Shown: positions 1 through 7,348 of the stretch, in pieces | How the letters are laid out: each line of letters opens with the position of its first letter | Numbering within the stretch: position 1 is the first letter of the stretch | Assembly: GCA_937969505.1 (NCBI GenBank) | Contig: CALBWA010000017.1 | Span: 35,490-99,489, forward strand | Source of the DNA: an uncultured Erythrobacter sp. | Lineage (GTDB): Bacteria; Pseudomonadota; Alphaproteobacteria; Sphingomonadales; Sphingomonadaceae | Direction of reading: 5' to 3' | Length of the DNA: 64,000 nucleotides | Position numbers and translations under genes: made by a program | The notes under the pieces: model-generated | Seen by the model: the letters and a program-made list of their open reading frames with translations, nothing else | What the model was told of the DNA's origin: nothing | Databases searched by the model: none

Positions 1-708
1 CGCGCTGTTGAAGAATTCGACATCGAAACCGCTAACGCGGTTGGCGCAGAATCCAGCATCGAGGTTTCGGCCAACGTCGCCCTCGCTTCGGAATATCGAT
101 TCCGCGGCGTCGATCTGTCGGACGGCGATCTGGCCATTCAGGGTGGGTTCGATATCAGCCACAGCTCCGGCTTTTATGTCGGCACCTGGGCTTCGAATCT
201 TGATGAAGACACGGTTGGATTCGGTTCGACCGAGCTTGATGTCTATGCCGGTTTCGGCGGTGATATCGGCGAAGGTCTGTCGTTTGACATTGGTGGTATC
301 TACTACCTCTATCCCAATGCCGCATCCGGCCTGGCGACGGATTATGTCGAATTCTACGGCTCTCTCGGTTATACTTTCGGTCCGCTCGAGTTGACCACAG
401 GTATCGCTTATGCGCCCGATCAAGAATCCCTCGGCGATACGGATAACCTCTATCTGTACACCGATGTGGGCTTCGGCATTCCCAACACGCCCGTCACGGT
501 CACTGGTCACCTTGGCTACACAGATGGCTTCCTGACCTTCACCGAAGACAGCGAAGCGTTTGACTGGTCGATCGGAATGGAAACGCCGGTTGCTGGTCCG
601 ATCAGCCTTGGCGTTGCCTATGTTGGGGTTGAAGGTGATGGAACGATTGATCCAGGCGGCGTCTTTACCGACGATGCTTTGGTTGTAACGCTGAGCGCGA
701 GCTTCTAA
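1..708 (+). CDS. TorF family putative outer-membrane porin (5' truncated)
   Basis: The reading frame is open from the first base and ends with TAA at 706-708; the start and signal peptide lie outside the window. The visible 235 residues contain an early segment of the kind 'NVALASEYRFRGVDLS', typical of the TIGR02001/TorF family of small outer-membrane proteins (from family knowledge). Alternating hydrophobic and polar stretches rich in Gly, Tyr and Phe then follow, and the chain ends in Ser-Phe, an aromatic C-terminus normal for a BAM-inserted barrel. Its role would be passive uptake across the outer membrane; the substrate is unknown. A strong hairpin terminator follows at 755-789, so this gene ends its transcript. 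Confidence 0.75.
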   Translation, partial: RAVEEFDIETANAVGAESSIEVSANVALASEYRFRGVDLSDGDLAIQGGFDISHSSGFYVGTWASNLDEDTVGFGSTELDVYAGFGGDIGEGLSFDIGGIYYLYPNAASGLATDYVEFYGSLGYTFGPLELTTGIAYAPDQESLGDTDNLYLYTDVGFGIPNTPVTVTGHLGYTDGFLTFTEDSEAFDWSIGMETPVAGPISLGVAYVGVEGDGTIDPGGVFTDDALVVTLSASF

Positions 709-754
709 TCGCGCTAGATCGATCGAAGCACAAAGCTTGATCGCAAGGGGAACG

Positions 755-789
755 GGGCGCGGGCAGCAATGCTCGCGCCCTTTCCTTTT
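755..789 (+). terminator. Rho-independent terminator after the porin gene
   Basis: A GC-rich stem (755-764 pairing with 771-780, one G-U pair, 6-base loop) is followed by TTTCCTTTT. It lies 47 bases after the porin stop codon. Confidence 0.8.
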
Positions 790-849
790 GCAGCTGCTGC
801 ATTGGTCCGCGCGGCAGCTTCGTTGCACAGCATGTCGACATACCCTTGC

Positions 850-869
850 GCAATGCGACGCCGCATTGC
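850..869. repeat. Perfect 8-bp inverted repeat upstream of gloA
   Basis: GCAATGCG (850-857) and CGCATTGC (862-869) form a perfect inverted repeat around a 4-base centre, about 94 bases before the gloA start. The size suits a dimeric regulator site or a small hairpin. No regulator is identified. Confidence 0.4.
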
Positions 870-962
870 ATCTGTTGTGCAAGCATCCCAAATTCGGGCA
901 CCCCAATTCCGGTCAACCTGCTAGCGTATCGGCGCAAAGCCCAATCGAGCGAGACTGTCATT

Positions 963-1400
963 ATGGCCAAATATCTGCATTCCATGATCCGCGTTACCGA
1001 TCCGGTGGCCTCGGTAGATTTCTTCAAGCTGATCGGACTGGAGGAGGTGCGCCGCTTCGATGTAGAAGCAGGGCGGTTTACTCTCATCTTCATGGCAGCA
1101 CCGGGCCAAGAGGGCATTGCCGAAGTGGAAATGACCTACAATTGGCCAGCTGAAGATGGCAGCGATCCTGAAGAATATGATGGCGGTCGCAACTTTGGCC
1201 ATCTGGCTTATCGGGTCGACAATATCTACGACACATGCCAGCGGCTGATGGATGCCGGGGTCACAATCAACCGTCCGCCGCGCGATGGGCATATGGCTTT
1301 CGTCCGATCCCCCGATGGCATTTCGATAGAACTGCTGCAGGATGGGAAGCTGGAACCAGCCGAGCCATGGTCCAGCATGGAGAACGTCGGCAGCTGGTAG
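963..1400 (+). CDS. gloA: Glyoxalase I (lactoylglutathione lyase), VOC family
   Basis: The 145-residue protein converts the hemithioacetal of methylglyoxal and glutathione to S-lactoylglutathione in the cytoplasm. It aligns by eye along its length with E. coli GloA. The four metal ligands of that enzyme appear as His6, Glu56 (before the TYNW signature), His80 (in FGHLAY) and Glu123 (in SIELLQ), so an active Ni/Zn lyase is expected. The ATG at 963 gives the family's usual N-terminus (MAKYLHSMIRVTD); an in-frame ATG at 846 would add an unrelated extension. There is no strong Shine-Dalgarno. The gene stands alone, convergent with nhaA. Confidence 0.88.
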   Translation: MAKYLHSMIRVTDPVASVDFFKLIGLEEVRRFDVEAGRFTLIFMAAPGQEGIAEVEMTYNWPAEDGSDPEEYDGGRNFGHLAYRVDNIYDTCQRLMDAGVTINRPPRDGHMAFVRSPDGISIELLQDGKLEPAEPWSSMENVGSW

Positions 1401-1485
1401 TTGCCGACTAAAGGTGCATTCGCTGAGCAAGCCGCTTGCAGCTGGCCATTCGCCTCCCAGGGCTTAGTTAGACAGCAACGCGCGC

Positions 1486-1509
1486 GCCTGCACCCAGGGC
1501 CTGCACCCA
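1486..1509. repeat. 11-bp direct repeat in the gloA-nhaA gap
   Basis: GCCTGCACCCA occurs at 1486-1496 and again at 1499-1509, a 13-bp period. It lies between two convergent genes with no other recognisable signal and may be chance or slippage. Confidence 0.3.
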
Positions 1510-1584
1510 AGTATCAGAACACCGGTATCGGGTCACCTGCGACGATAGCTGGCCTGTAAACATCGCGTCAGCAGGGGGCTGACG

Positions 1585-2808
1585 TCAGGTATTAGCAATC
1601 TGGCTGCCCTGATCATCGCAGTCTTCTTCGGGATGGGTCGTCGACAGTCGAAGTACGATGTAGCCCATCACTGCCGAGATTGCCGATCCGATCAGGATGC
1701 CGATTTTTGCCTCGTCAATCAGGAACTGATTGCCTTCAAACGCCAGCAGTCCAATGAACAGGCTCATGGTGAAGCCGATGCCGCAGAGGATCGAAATTCC
1801 CCATATCTCAAGCCAGCTTGCGTTCGCGGGGCGGGCTGCAAAACCAATTTTCTCCGAAATCCAGATGGTCGAGAAAATCCCGACCTGCTTGCCGACGACG
1901 AGACCGGCAGCAATTGCTACTGGCAGCGGATCAAGCAAATTCTGCAAGGTCATGCCGGTAAACGAAACACCTGCATTGGCGAAACCAAACACTGGCACAA
2001 CCAGATAAGCGCTCCATGGTGCAAGGCCATGTTCCAGCCTTTCAAGCATGGAATTGCCATCCTTGCGGTGCATGGGAATTGTCAGGGCCGCAACAACGCC
2101 TGCAATGGTTGCGTGTGCGCCGGTGTTCAGAACACAGTACCAAAGCACAATTGCCAAGAGGATGTAGGGGGTAAAGGTGCTTACCTTCATCCGGTTAAGC
2201 GCCACCATCATTGCGAAGACAACGATAGAGGCGATTAGCCAGGTGATGTAGATCTGGTCGGTGTAGAAGAAGGCAATCACCAGGACTGCCCCGATGTCAT
2301 CCACGATGGCCACGGTCAGCAAGAACAATCTCAGCGATGCCGGGACCCGGTTGCCCAGAATGCCGAGGACGCCCATGGCAAAGGCAATATCGGTTGCTGC
2401 CGGAATGGCCCAGCCACGAGCATATTCGCCGCCACCGGACACCGCCAGGAACACCAATGCAGGGGCAATCATGCCGGCGGCAGCGGCCACCATAGGCAAT
2501 CTACGAGCCTTGGGGTCTGCCAGTTGGCCGCCGACCAGCTCGCGTTTCACTTCCAGACCAACGACGAAGAAAAACACCGCCATCAATCCGTCATTCACGA
2601 CGTAATGCACCGAACTGAGCTTGGGATGGGGATACCAACCAAACTTGCCATTGATCAGCTGATTGTATTCATCGGCCAGAACTGAATTGGCGGCCAGCAT
2701 TGCGGCTGCAGCAACAAGGATCAGCAGGATACCTGCCGATGCGTCGCCGACGAAAAGCGCTTTCACCGGGGCGAAAAGCGAGCGAGCGGGGGATTTTCTA
2801 TTTGCCAT
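1585..2808 (-). CDS. nhaA: Na+/H+ antiporter NhaA
   Basis: Inner-membrane antiporter of 407 residues exchanging cytoplasmic Na+ for H+, used in pH and salt homeostasis. There are about twelve hydrophobic segments. The ion-binding aspartate pair of the family is present as Asp170-Asp171 in LLTVAIVDDIGAVL, and the unwound-helix Asp appears as Asp140 in AATDIAFA. Length is close to the family's usual 390-400. The ATG at 2808 is followed by a basic N-terminal stretch and then the first membrane helix. It is transcribed divergently from the glycosyltransferase gene, with about 95 bases between the starts. No clear terminator follows. Confidence 0.93.
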   Translation of the reverse strand: MANRKSPARSLFAPVKALFVGDASAGILLILVAAAAMLAANSVLADEYNQLINGKFGWYPHPKLSSVHYVVNDGLMAVFFFVVGLEVKRELVGGQLADPKARRLPMVAAAAGMIAPALVFLAVSGGGEYARGWAIPAATDIAFAMGVLGILGNRVPASLRLFLLTVAIVDDIGAVLVIAFFYTDQIYITWLIASIVVFAMMVALNRMKVSTFTPYILLAIVLWYCVLNTGAHATIAGVVAALTIPMHRKDGNSMLERLEHGLAPWSAYLVVPVFGFANAGVSFTGMTLQNLLDPLPVAIAAGLVVGKQVGIFSTIWISEKIGFAARPANASWLEIWGISILCGIGFTMSLFIGLLAFEGNQFLIDEAKIGILIGSAISAVMGYIVLRLSTTHPEEDCDDQGSQIANT

Positions 2809-2903
2809 GATTGGGTGCCTCTTTCCCCAAGAAACTCCTTCGTTGCAAGCAAAGAGTGAAGCCGTTAAGCTGTTTTCAGGGGGTATGGGGTCGCTTGCCT
2901 ATC

Positions 2904-4355
2904 ATGGAACTGACTTTTTGGCAGTGGTTCGTGTTGTTTCAGCACGAATTGCTTTTGTTCGCGGGAATTTTCTTCCTGATCGGTGCGATTGATGATCTGG
3001 TAATGGATCTCACTTGGCTCTGGCTGCGCTTGACTGGAAAAGTCGCGCCTCGTCGGATTGATCGTGACGAAACCGCGGCATCCGCGCTTGCCGGAGAAAC
3101 GGCAGTTTTCATTCCTGCATGGAACGAGGCCAGCGTGATCTCCGACACAATTCGGCATATGCTGCAGCGATGGCCCCAAGGAAATTTGAGGCTGTATATC
3201 GGGTGCTATTGCAATGATCCGGCGACGCTTGCGGCCGTATCGTCGGCAGTGCCTAAGGACCCCCGATTGCGCCTGGTGATCAACGAGCGTCCCGGACCAA
3301 GCACCAAGGCAGACTGCCTTAACCGGCTATATCTGGCTATGCGCGAAGATGAGCAGCGCCTTGGCCGGAAGATGCGAATGGTGGTTTTCCACGATGCAGA
3401 GGATATGGTCGATCCAGCAGGGCTGGTCATGCTTGACCGTGCCATTGGCCCCGGACCACGCCAGGCGGACTTTGCCCAGCTTCCCGTATTGCCGCTGCCA
3501 CAGCAGAACAGTCGCTGGCTAGGCAGCCATTATTGCGAAGAATTTGCCGAGGCGCATGGCAAGGCCATGGTTGTTCGCCATGCGCTTGGCGCAGCCTTGC
3601 CGGCTGCTGGCGTTGGCTGTGCGGTTGAGCGCGGGGCGCTCGAAGGTCTTGCGAACAGGAGGAATAGCGAAACGCCCTTTGCCGCGGATTCGCTGACCGA
3701 GGACTATGAACTCGGGATGGGTGTTGCAGAGCAAGGCGGGCGGTGTGCTTTCGTACGGGCACGCACAGCGGGAGGTGATCTGATCGCCACAAGGGCCTAT
3801 TTCCCCGCTCGCCTTGATCATGTCATCACCCAGAAAACGCGTTGGGTTCACGGGATTGCCTTGCAAGGCTGGGACCGCATTGGCTGGACCAATCGTCCGT
3901 TGGAAGTGTGGATGCGGCTGCGCGACAGGCGCGGACCTTTCTCCGCCATAGTTCTCTCGGTCGGATATGTTCTGCTTGCTTTGTCCGCTTTGGGATTTGG
4001 TGCCAGCATTCTGGGATATGGCGCAGCGGTGAAACTGACCAGCTTTACCCAATTCCTGCTATGGGCCAATCTGGCGGCGCTGGTGTGGCGCGTGATCATG
4101 CGATTTGCCTTCACAACACGCGAATACGGTTCGGTTGAAGGAATGCGAGCGGTTCTGCGAATGCCGGTGGCAAATATCATCGCGATCATGTCGGGTCGTC
4201 GGGCACTCGTCGCCTATTTCAAGACCTTGCGAGGCAGTGCGATCATCTGGGACAAGACCCCGCACTTCAACCACCCAACGCAAACCGATGCGCTGGGCGA
4301 GGGTGTGGATGAGGGTAAAGTCGGCGCTGAGCTTGCTCATGGAGCGACCTCATGA
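2904..4355 (+). CDS. Processive family 2 glycosyltransferase, NfrB-like
   Basis: A 483-residue membrane glycosyltransferase. Order: N-terminal membrane helix (about 10-45), GT2 domain (about 65-315), then two or three helices (about 345-400) and a short tail. Catalytic motifs seen: KADCLN (135-140), the DAED metal site (164-167), TED (265-267) and the processive QKTRW motif (310-314). This order fits NfrB, the E. coli phage N4 adsorption protein now linked to c-di-GMP-dependent exopolysaccharide synthesis (family knowledge). Unlike E. coli NfrB, there is no room for a C-terminal MshEN c-di-GMP domain. ATG 2904 was chosen because a GGGGG-rich ribosome site precedes it; an in-frame start at 2811 adds a non-hydrophobic extension. 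It overlaps the next gene by ATGA. Confidence 0.75.
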   Translation: MELTFWQWFVLFQHELLLFAGIFFLIGAIDDLVMDLTWLWLRLTGKVAPRRIDRDETAASALAGETAVFIPAWNEASVISDTIRHMLQRWPQGNLRLYIGCYCNDPATLAAVSSAVPKDPRLRLVINERPGPSTKADCLNRLYLAMREDEQRLGRKMRMVVFHDAEDMVDPAGLVMLDRAIGPGPRQADFAQLPVLPLPQQNSRWLGSHYCEEFAEAHGKAMVVRHALGAALPAAGVGCAVERGALEGLANRRNSETPFAADSLTEDYELGMGVAEQGGRCAFVRARTAGGDLIATRAYFPARLDHVITQKTRWVHGIALQGWDRIGWTNRPLEVWMRLRDRRGPFSAIVLSVGYVLLALSALGFGASILGYGAAVKLTSFTQFLLWANLAALVWRVIMRFAFTTREYGSVEGMRAVLRMPVANIIAIMSGRRALVAYFKTLRGSAIIWDKTPHFNHPTQTDALGEGVDEGKVGAELAHGATS

Positions 4356-5509
4356 ATGCAGCTCAGACACCTCGGCGGGGCAAGCCGCTGACCATGCTGG
4401 CATTGGTTCTGGCCGTGTGGACGGGTTCCAGAATTGTCCTGTGGGAAGCGCCCTGGCCGCAAGCGGATGCCTTGATCGATCTTGCCGCCCCCTTGCTGGC
4501 CGAAGCGGACGGCAGCGGCACCGGCCTTGCCGCGAATGATCGGAACCTGGCTCGACTGCCTCAAGCGCAAGCCGATGGAAGCCCTCTTGATCGCGTTGCT
4601 GTGGTTGCGCCGCTGCCAGTTCAATTGGCATCGGCAAATCTTGCAATCCTGGATGAACAACCTTTGCGCTGGGCGCAGTCCCAATCGATGGCGCAAGGTG
4701 GAGCGATGGGGCATCAATCCTTGTGGATGGCGGCCGTAGCCTATCTTCCAGTGCCGCAGACGCTGGAGCAAGATCTTGTGACAAGCGCGGGTCCTGACCA
4801 GCGCGCAAGACTTGCAGATAGCACCAATAAAGAAGCTGGCCGTTGGTCGATTGATAGCTGGGCCTTCTGGCGGCAAGGTTCTGACGCGGCGATCATTGGC
4901 CAAGGGCGCGCGCCCACCTATGGCGCAAGCCAGGCAGGGGCGGTGCTGAACTATCGTCTGTCTCCGGCAAGCGCAGACACGCCGAACCGCGCACCCCGGG
5001 CGTATGTCCGGGTATATCGCGCGCTGGTTGAAAATGGTGAAACTGAAGTTGCGGCAGGCTTGTCTGCCCGGCCTATCGCGCGACTACCGATCCGTGCGCA
5101 TGCGGAAATGCGCGCGACCCAGAGCGGCTTTGACAGCACTGTCTCTGCGCGGCCTTCTGCTTTCGTGACAACCGAACTTGCCCCTCAGAAATTGCCTTTG
5201 AACGCGCGCGCTGAGTTCTACGCTCAGGCTGGGTATGTATCGGGCAAAGATGCGACCGCCTTCGCCGATGGGCAGCTGCATATCCTGCGCGATGTCGCGG
5301 ATTTTGACTTGGGCAGGGTGAGCGTCGGTGGAGCGGCCTGGGGCGGCGCGCAAAAGGGCGCACAGCGGATCGATCTGGGGCCAAGCATGCGGGTTGATAT
5401 GATGATCGGTTCTGTGCCGGCTCGACTGTCTGTTGATTACCGTGAGCGTATGGCCGGCACTGCCGAACCCGATTCCGGTGCGGCAGTGACACTATCGACC
5501 CGGTTTTAG
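4352..5509 (+). CDS. Outer-membrane protein resembling the C-terminal domain of NfrA
   Basis: A 385-residue protein with a basic N-terminus and a hydrophobic export segment (about 12-28). The C-terminal half has alternating beta-strand patterns, ending in VTLSTRF with a terminal Phe, as in outer-membrane barrels. Its ATG overlaps the stop of the NfrB-like glycosyltransferase by 4 bases, so the two are translationally coupled. NfrA in E. coli is the N4 receptor and presumed polysaccharide exporter paired with NfrB. I infer that this is an NfrA C-terminal-domain-only partner, much shorter than the full protein and without visible TPR repeats. The family assignment rests mostly on context and the C-terminal pattern. 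Confidence 0.5.
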   Translation: MNAAQTPRRGKPLTMLALVLAVWTGSRIVLWEAPWPQADALIDLAAPLLAEADGSGTGLAANDRNLARLPQAQADGSPLDRVAVVAPLPVQLASANLAILDEQPLRWAQSQSMAQGGAMGHQSLWMAAVAYLPVPQTLEQDLVTSAGPDQRARLADSTNKEAGRWSIDSWAFWRQGSDAAIIGQGRAPTYGASQAGAVLNYRLSPASADTPNRAPRAYVRVYRALVENGETEVAAGLSARPIARLPIRAHAEMRATQSGFDSTVSARPSAFVTTELAPQKLPLNARAEFYAQAGYVSGKDATAFADGQLHILRDVADFDLGRVSVGGAAWGGAQKGAQRIDLGPSMRVDMMIGSVPARLSVDYRERMAGTAEPDSGAAVTLSTRF

Positions 5510-5566
5510 CGATGCTGCGCACACTGCGGCTTTAATCCCTCCCTCTGGTGGAGTAGGCCAGCGGGT

Positions 5567-6481
5567 ATGGACGTTTATCTGCCCATTGCGAATCTGTCGG
5601 TAAACGGCCTGCTGATCGTGGCGCTGGGTGCGCTGACGGGCGTGCTTTCGGGCTTGTTCGGTGTTGGCGGCGGGTTTTTGACCACGCCGCTTCTGATTTT
5701 TTACGGCATTCCACCGACAGTTGCAGCGGCCTCGGCATCAACCCAGGTCACCGGGGCCAGCGTTTCAGGTGTTATTGCCCATGGCAAGCGCAATGGTGTC
5801 GATTACCGTATGGGCATGGTCATGGTCGCAGGCGGCGTGGTGGGTGCGCTGATTGGCGCGCTGTTGTTCCGCTTCCTACAAGCGATTGGCCAGATCGATG
5901 TGGTCATCAACATTTTGTACGTCGTCATGCTCGGAACCATTGGTACGCTGATGGCGCGCGAGGCCGTGGAGGCAATCCTTCCAAAGGTTGGCAGGGCAGC
6001 GAAGGGACCACGCAAACGTCGCCATCACCCGCTGGTGGCAGCGCTGCCGATGCGTTGGCGGTTCTATCGCTCGGGCCTTTACATTTCGCCCCTTGCCCCC
6101 CTGCTGCTGGGCGTGATCGTTGGTATTTTGACCATGCTGATGGGGGTTGGAGGCGGCTTTATCCTGGTGCCGGCAATGCTTTATATTCTCGGGATGAGCG
6201 GTAATGTGGTGATCGGGACATCGCTGTTCCAGATCATGTTTGTGACCATGGTCACCACGATGACCCATGCGCTGACGACAAAATCAGTAGATATCGTTCT
6301 GGCTGGCCTGCTGCTGCTTGGCTCCGTCATGGGCGCGCAGTTCGGTACCCAGATCGCGCTCAAGGCGCGGCCGGAAATTCTGCGCCTTGTTCTGGCAGCA
6401 ATCGTATTGGCAGTGGCTGTGCGGATGGTTCTTGGCCTGGGTTACCAGCCTGAAGAAATTTACACTGTGGTGCCATTATGA
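5567..6481 (+). CDS. TauE/SafE family sulfite/organosulfur permease
   Basis: Integral membrane protein of 304 residues with about eight helices in two homologous halves. Each half starts with the Gly-rich family motif: FGVGGGFLTTPLL near residue 30 and MGVGGGFILVPAM near 190. The family exports sulfite, sulfoacetate or related anions across the inner membrane; the substrate here is not readable. A hydrophilic basic loop (about 145-165) separates the halves. The gene overlaps the following TIGR02186 gene by ATGA, a pairing seen in other alphaproteobacteria (family knowledge), which suggests a joint transport function. Confidence 0.85.
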   Translation: MDVYLPIANLSVNGLLIVALGALTGVLSGLFGVGGGFLTTPLLIFYGIPPTVAAASASTQVTGASVSGVIAHGKRNGVDYRMGMVMVAGGVVGALIGALLFRFLQAIGQIDVVINILYVVMLGTIGTLMAREAVEAILPKVGRAAKGPRKRRHHPLVAALPMRWRFYRSGLYISPLAPLLLGVIVGILTMLMGVGGGFILVPAMLYILGMSGNVVIGTSLFQIMFVTMVTTMTHALTTKSVDIVLAGLLLLGSVMGAQFGTQIALKARPEILRLVLAAIVLAVAVRMVLGLGYQPEEIYTVVPL

Positions 6482-7245
6482 GGCTGGGTGTCTTCAAACC
6501 GGCTCTGCTTATTCTGGCCGCATTCATGCTGTCGGGTCAGCGGGACGCCATCCTGGTGCCCGAAGTGTCACAGAATGAAGTGCAGGTTCGCCAAGGCTTC
6601 ACGGGTACCGAACTGCTGCTGTTCGGTGCGATCCTCGATCCGGCCGGACGCAGGGCCGGGGCGCAATACGATATTGTCGTTGTGCTCAAGGGCCCGACCG
6701 AGCCGATCCGCATGCGAGAAAAGGACCGGATTGCGCTCATCTGGATGAATGCGGAAAGCACCGATTTCCGCTCTGCACCCTCCTTCTTTGCCGTGGCTGC
6801 ATCACGCCCGATTAACACCATCGTCGATGACCGGACAGCTGCGATTTACGAGCTCGGTACGCAGTTTATCCAGCTATCCCCCACTGGCGAAATCGATCCT
6901 GAAACGCAGCAGCGGTTTGCTTCCGGACTGGTCGATCTGCGCCAGAGGCAAGGCCTCTATAAAGAGGACATGGATGGCGTACGTATAAGCGAGCAGGTGC
7001 TTTATCAGGCTCGCATCTCGCTTCCGTCGAATGTTCAGACCGGACGCTACACCGCCGAAACCTTCGCAATTACGAATGGCCAGGTCATTGCGTCGGCCAT
7101 CGCTAATGTCGAAGTGCGCAAGGTGGGGCTCGAACGTTTTGTCGAGGTTGCCTCTCAGCGATCTTCTTTCCTCTACGGACTGGTTGCTGTCATTTTATCG
7201 ATCAGCATGGGTTGGATTGCTGGCCGGCTTTTTGCAAAGCTCTGA
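6478..7245 (+). CDS. TIGR02186 family membrane-anchored protein, partner of TauE
   Basis: A 255-residue protein with an N-terminal hydrophobic export segment (about 8-20), a large extracytoplasmic domain and a C-terminal membrane helix (about 232-252), followed by a short basic tail. It matches my memory of the TIGR02186 family, whose members sit directly behind a TauE/SafE permease, as here. The 4-base overlap implies coupled translation. The biochemical role is not established; a periplasmic adaptor for the permease is an inference. Confidence 0.65.
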   Translation: MRLGVFKPALLILAAFMLSGQRDAILVPEVSQNEVQVRQGFTGTELLLFGAILDPAGRRAGAQYDIVVVLKGPTEPIRMREKDRIALIWMNAESTDFRSAPSFFAVAASRPINTIVDDRTAAIYELGTQFIQLSPTGEIDPETQQRFASGLVDLRQRQGLYKEDMDGVRISEQVLYQARISLPSNVQTGRYTAETFAITNGQVIASAIANVEVRKVGLERFVEVASQRSSFLYGLVAVILSISMGWIAGRLFAKL

Positions 7246-7348
7246 TAACTCGATATTTTCAGCAGTCCTGCTATCATCGTTGACGCGATATTAACCCCCG
7301 TTGGCATAAGAGCACCATGAACCGATTTCACGGGACTTGGGGCCAATT

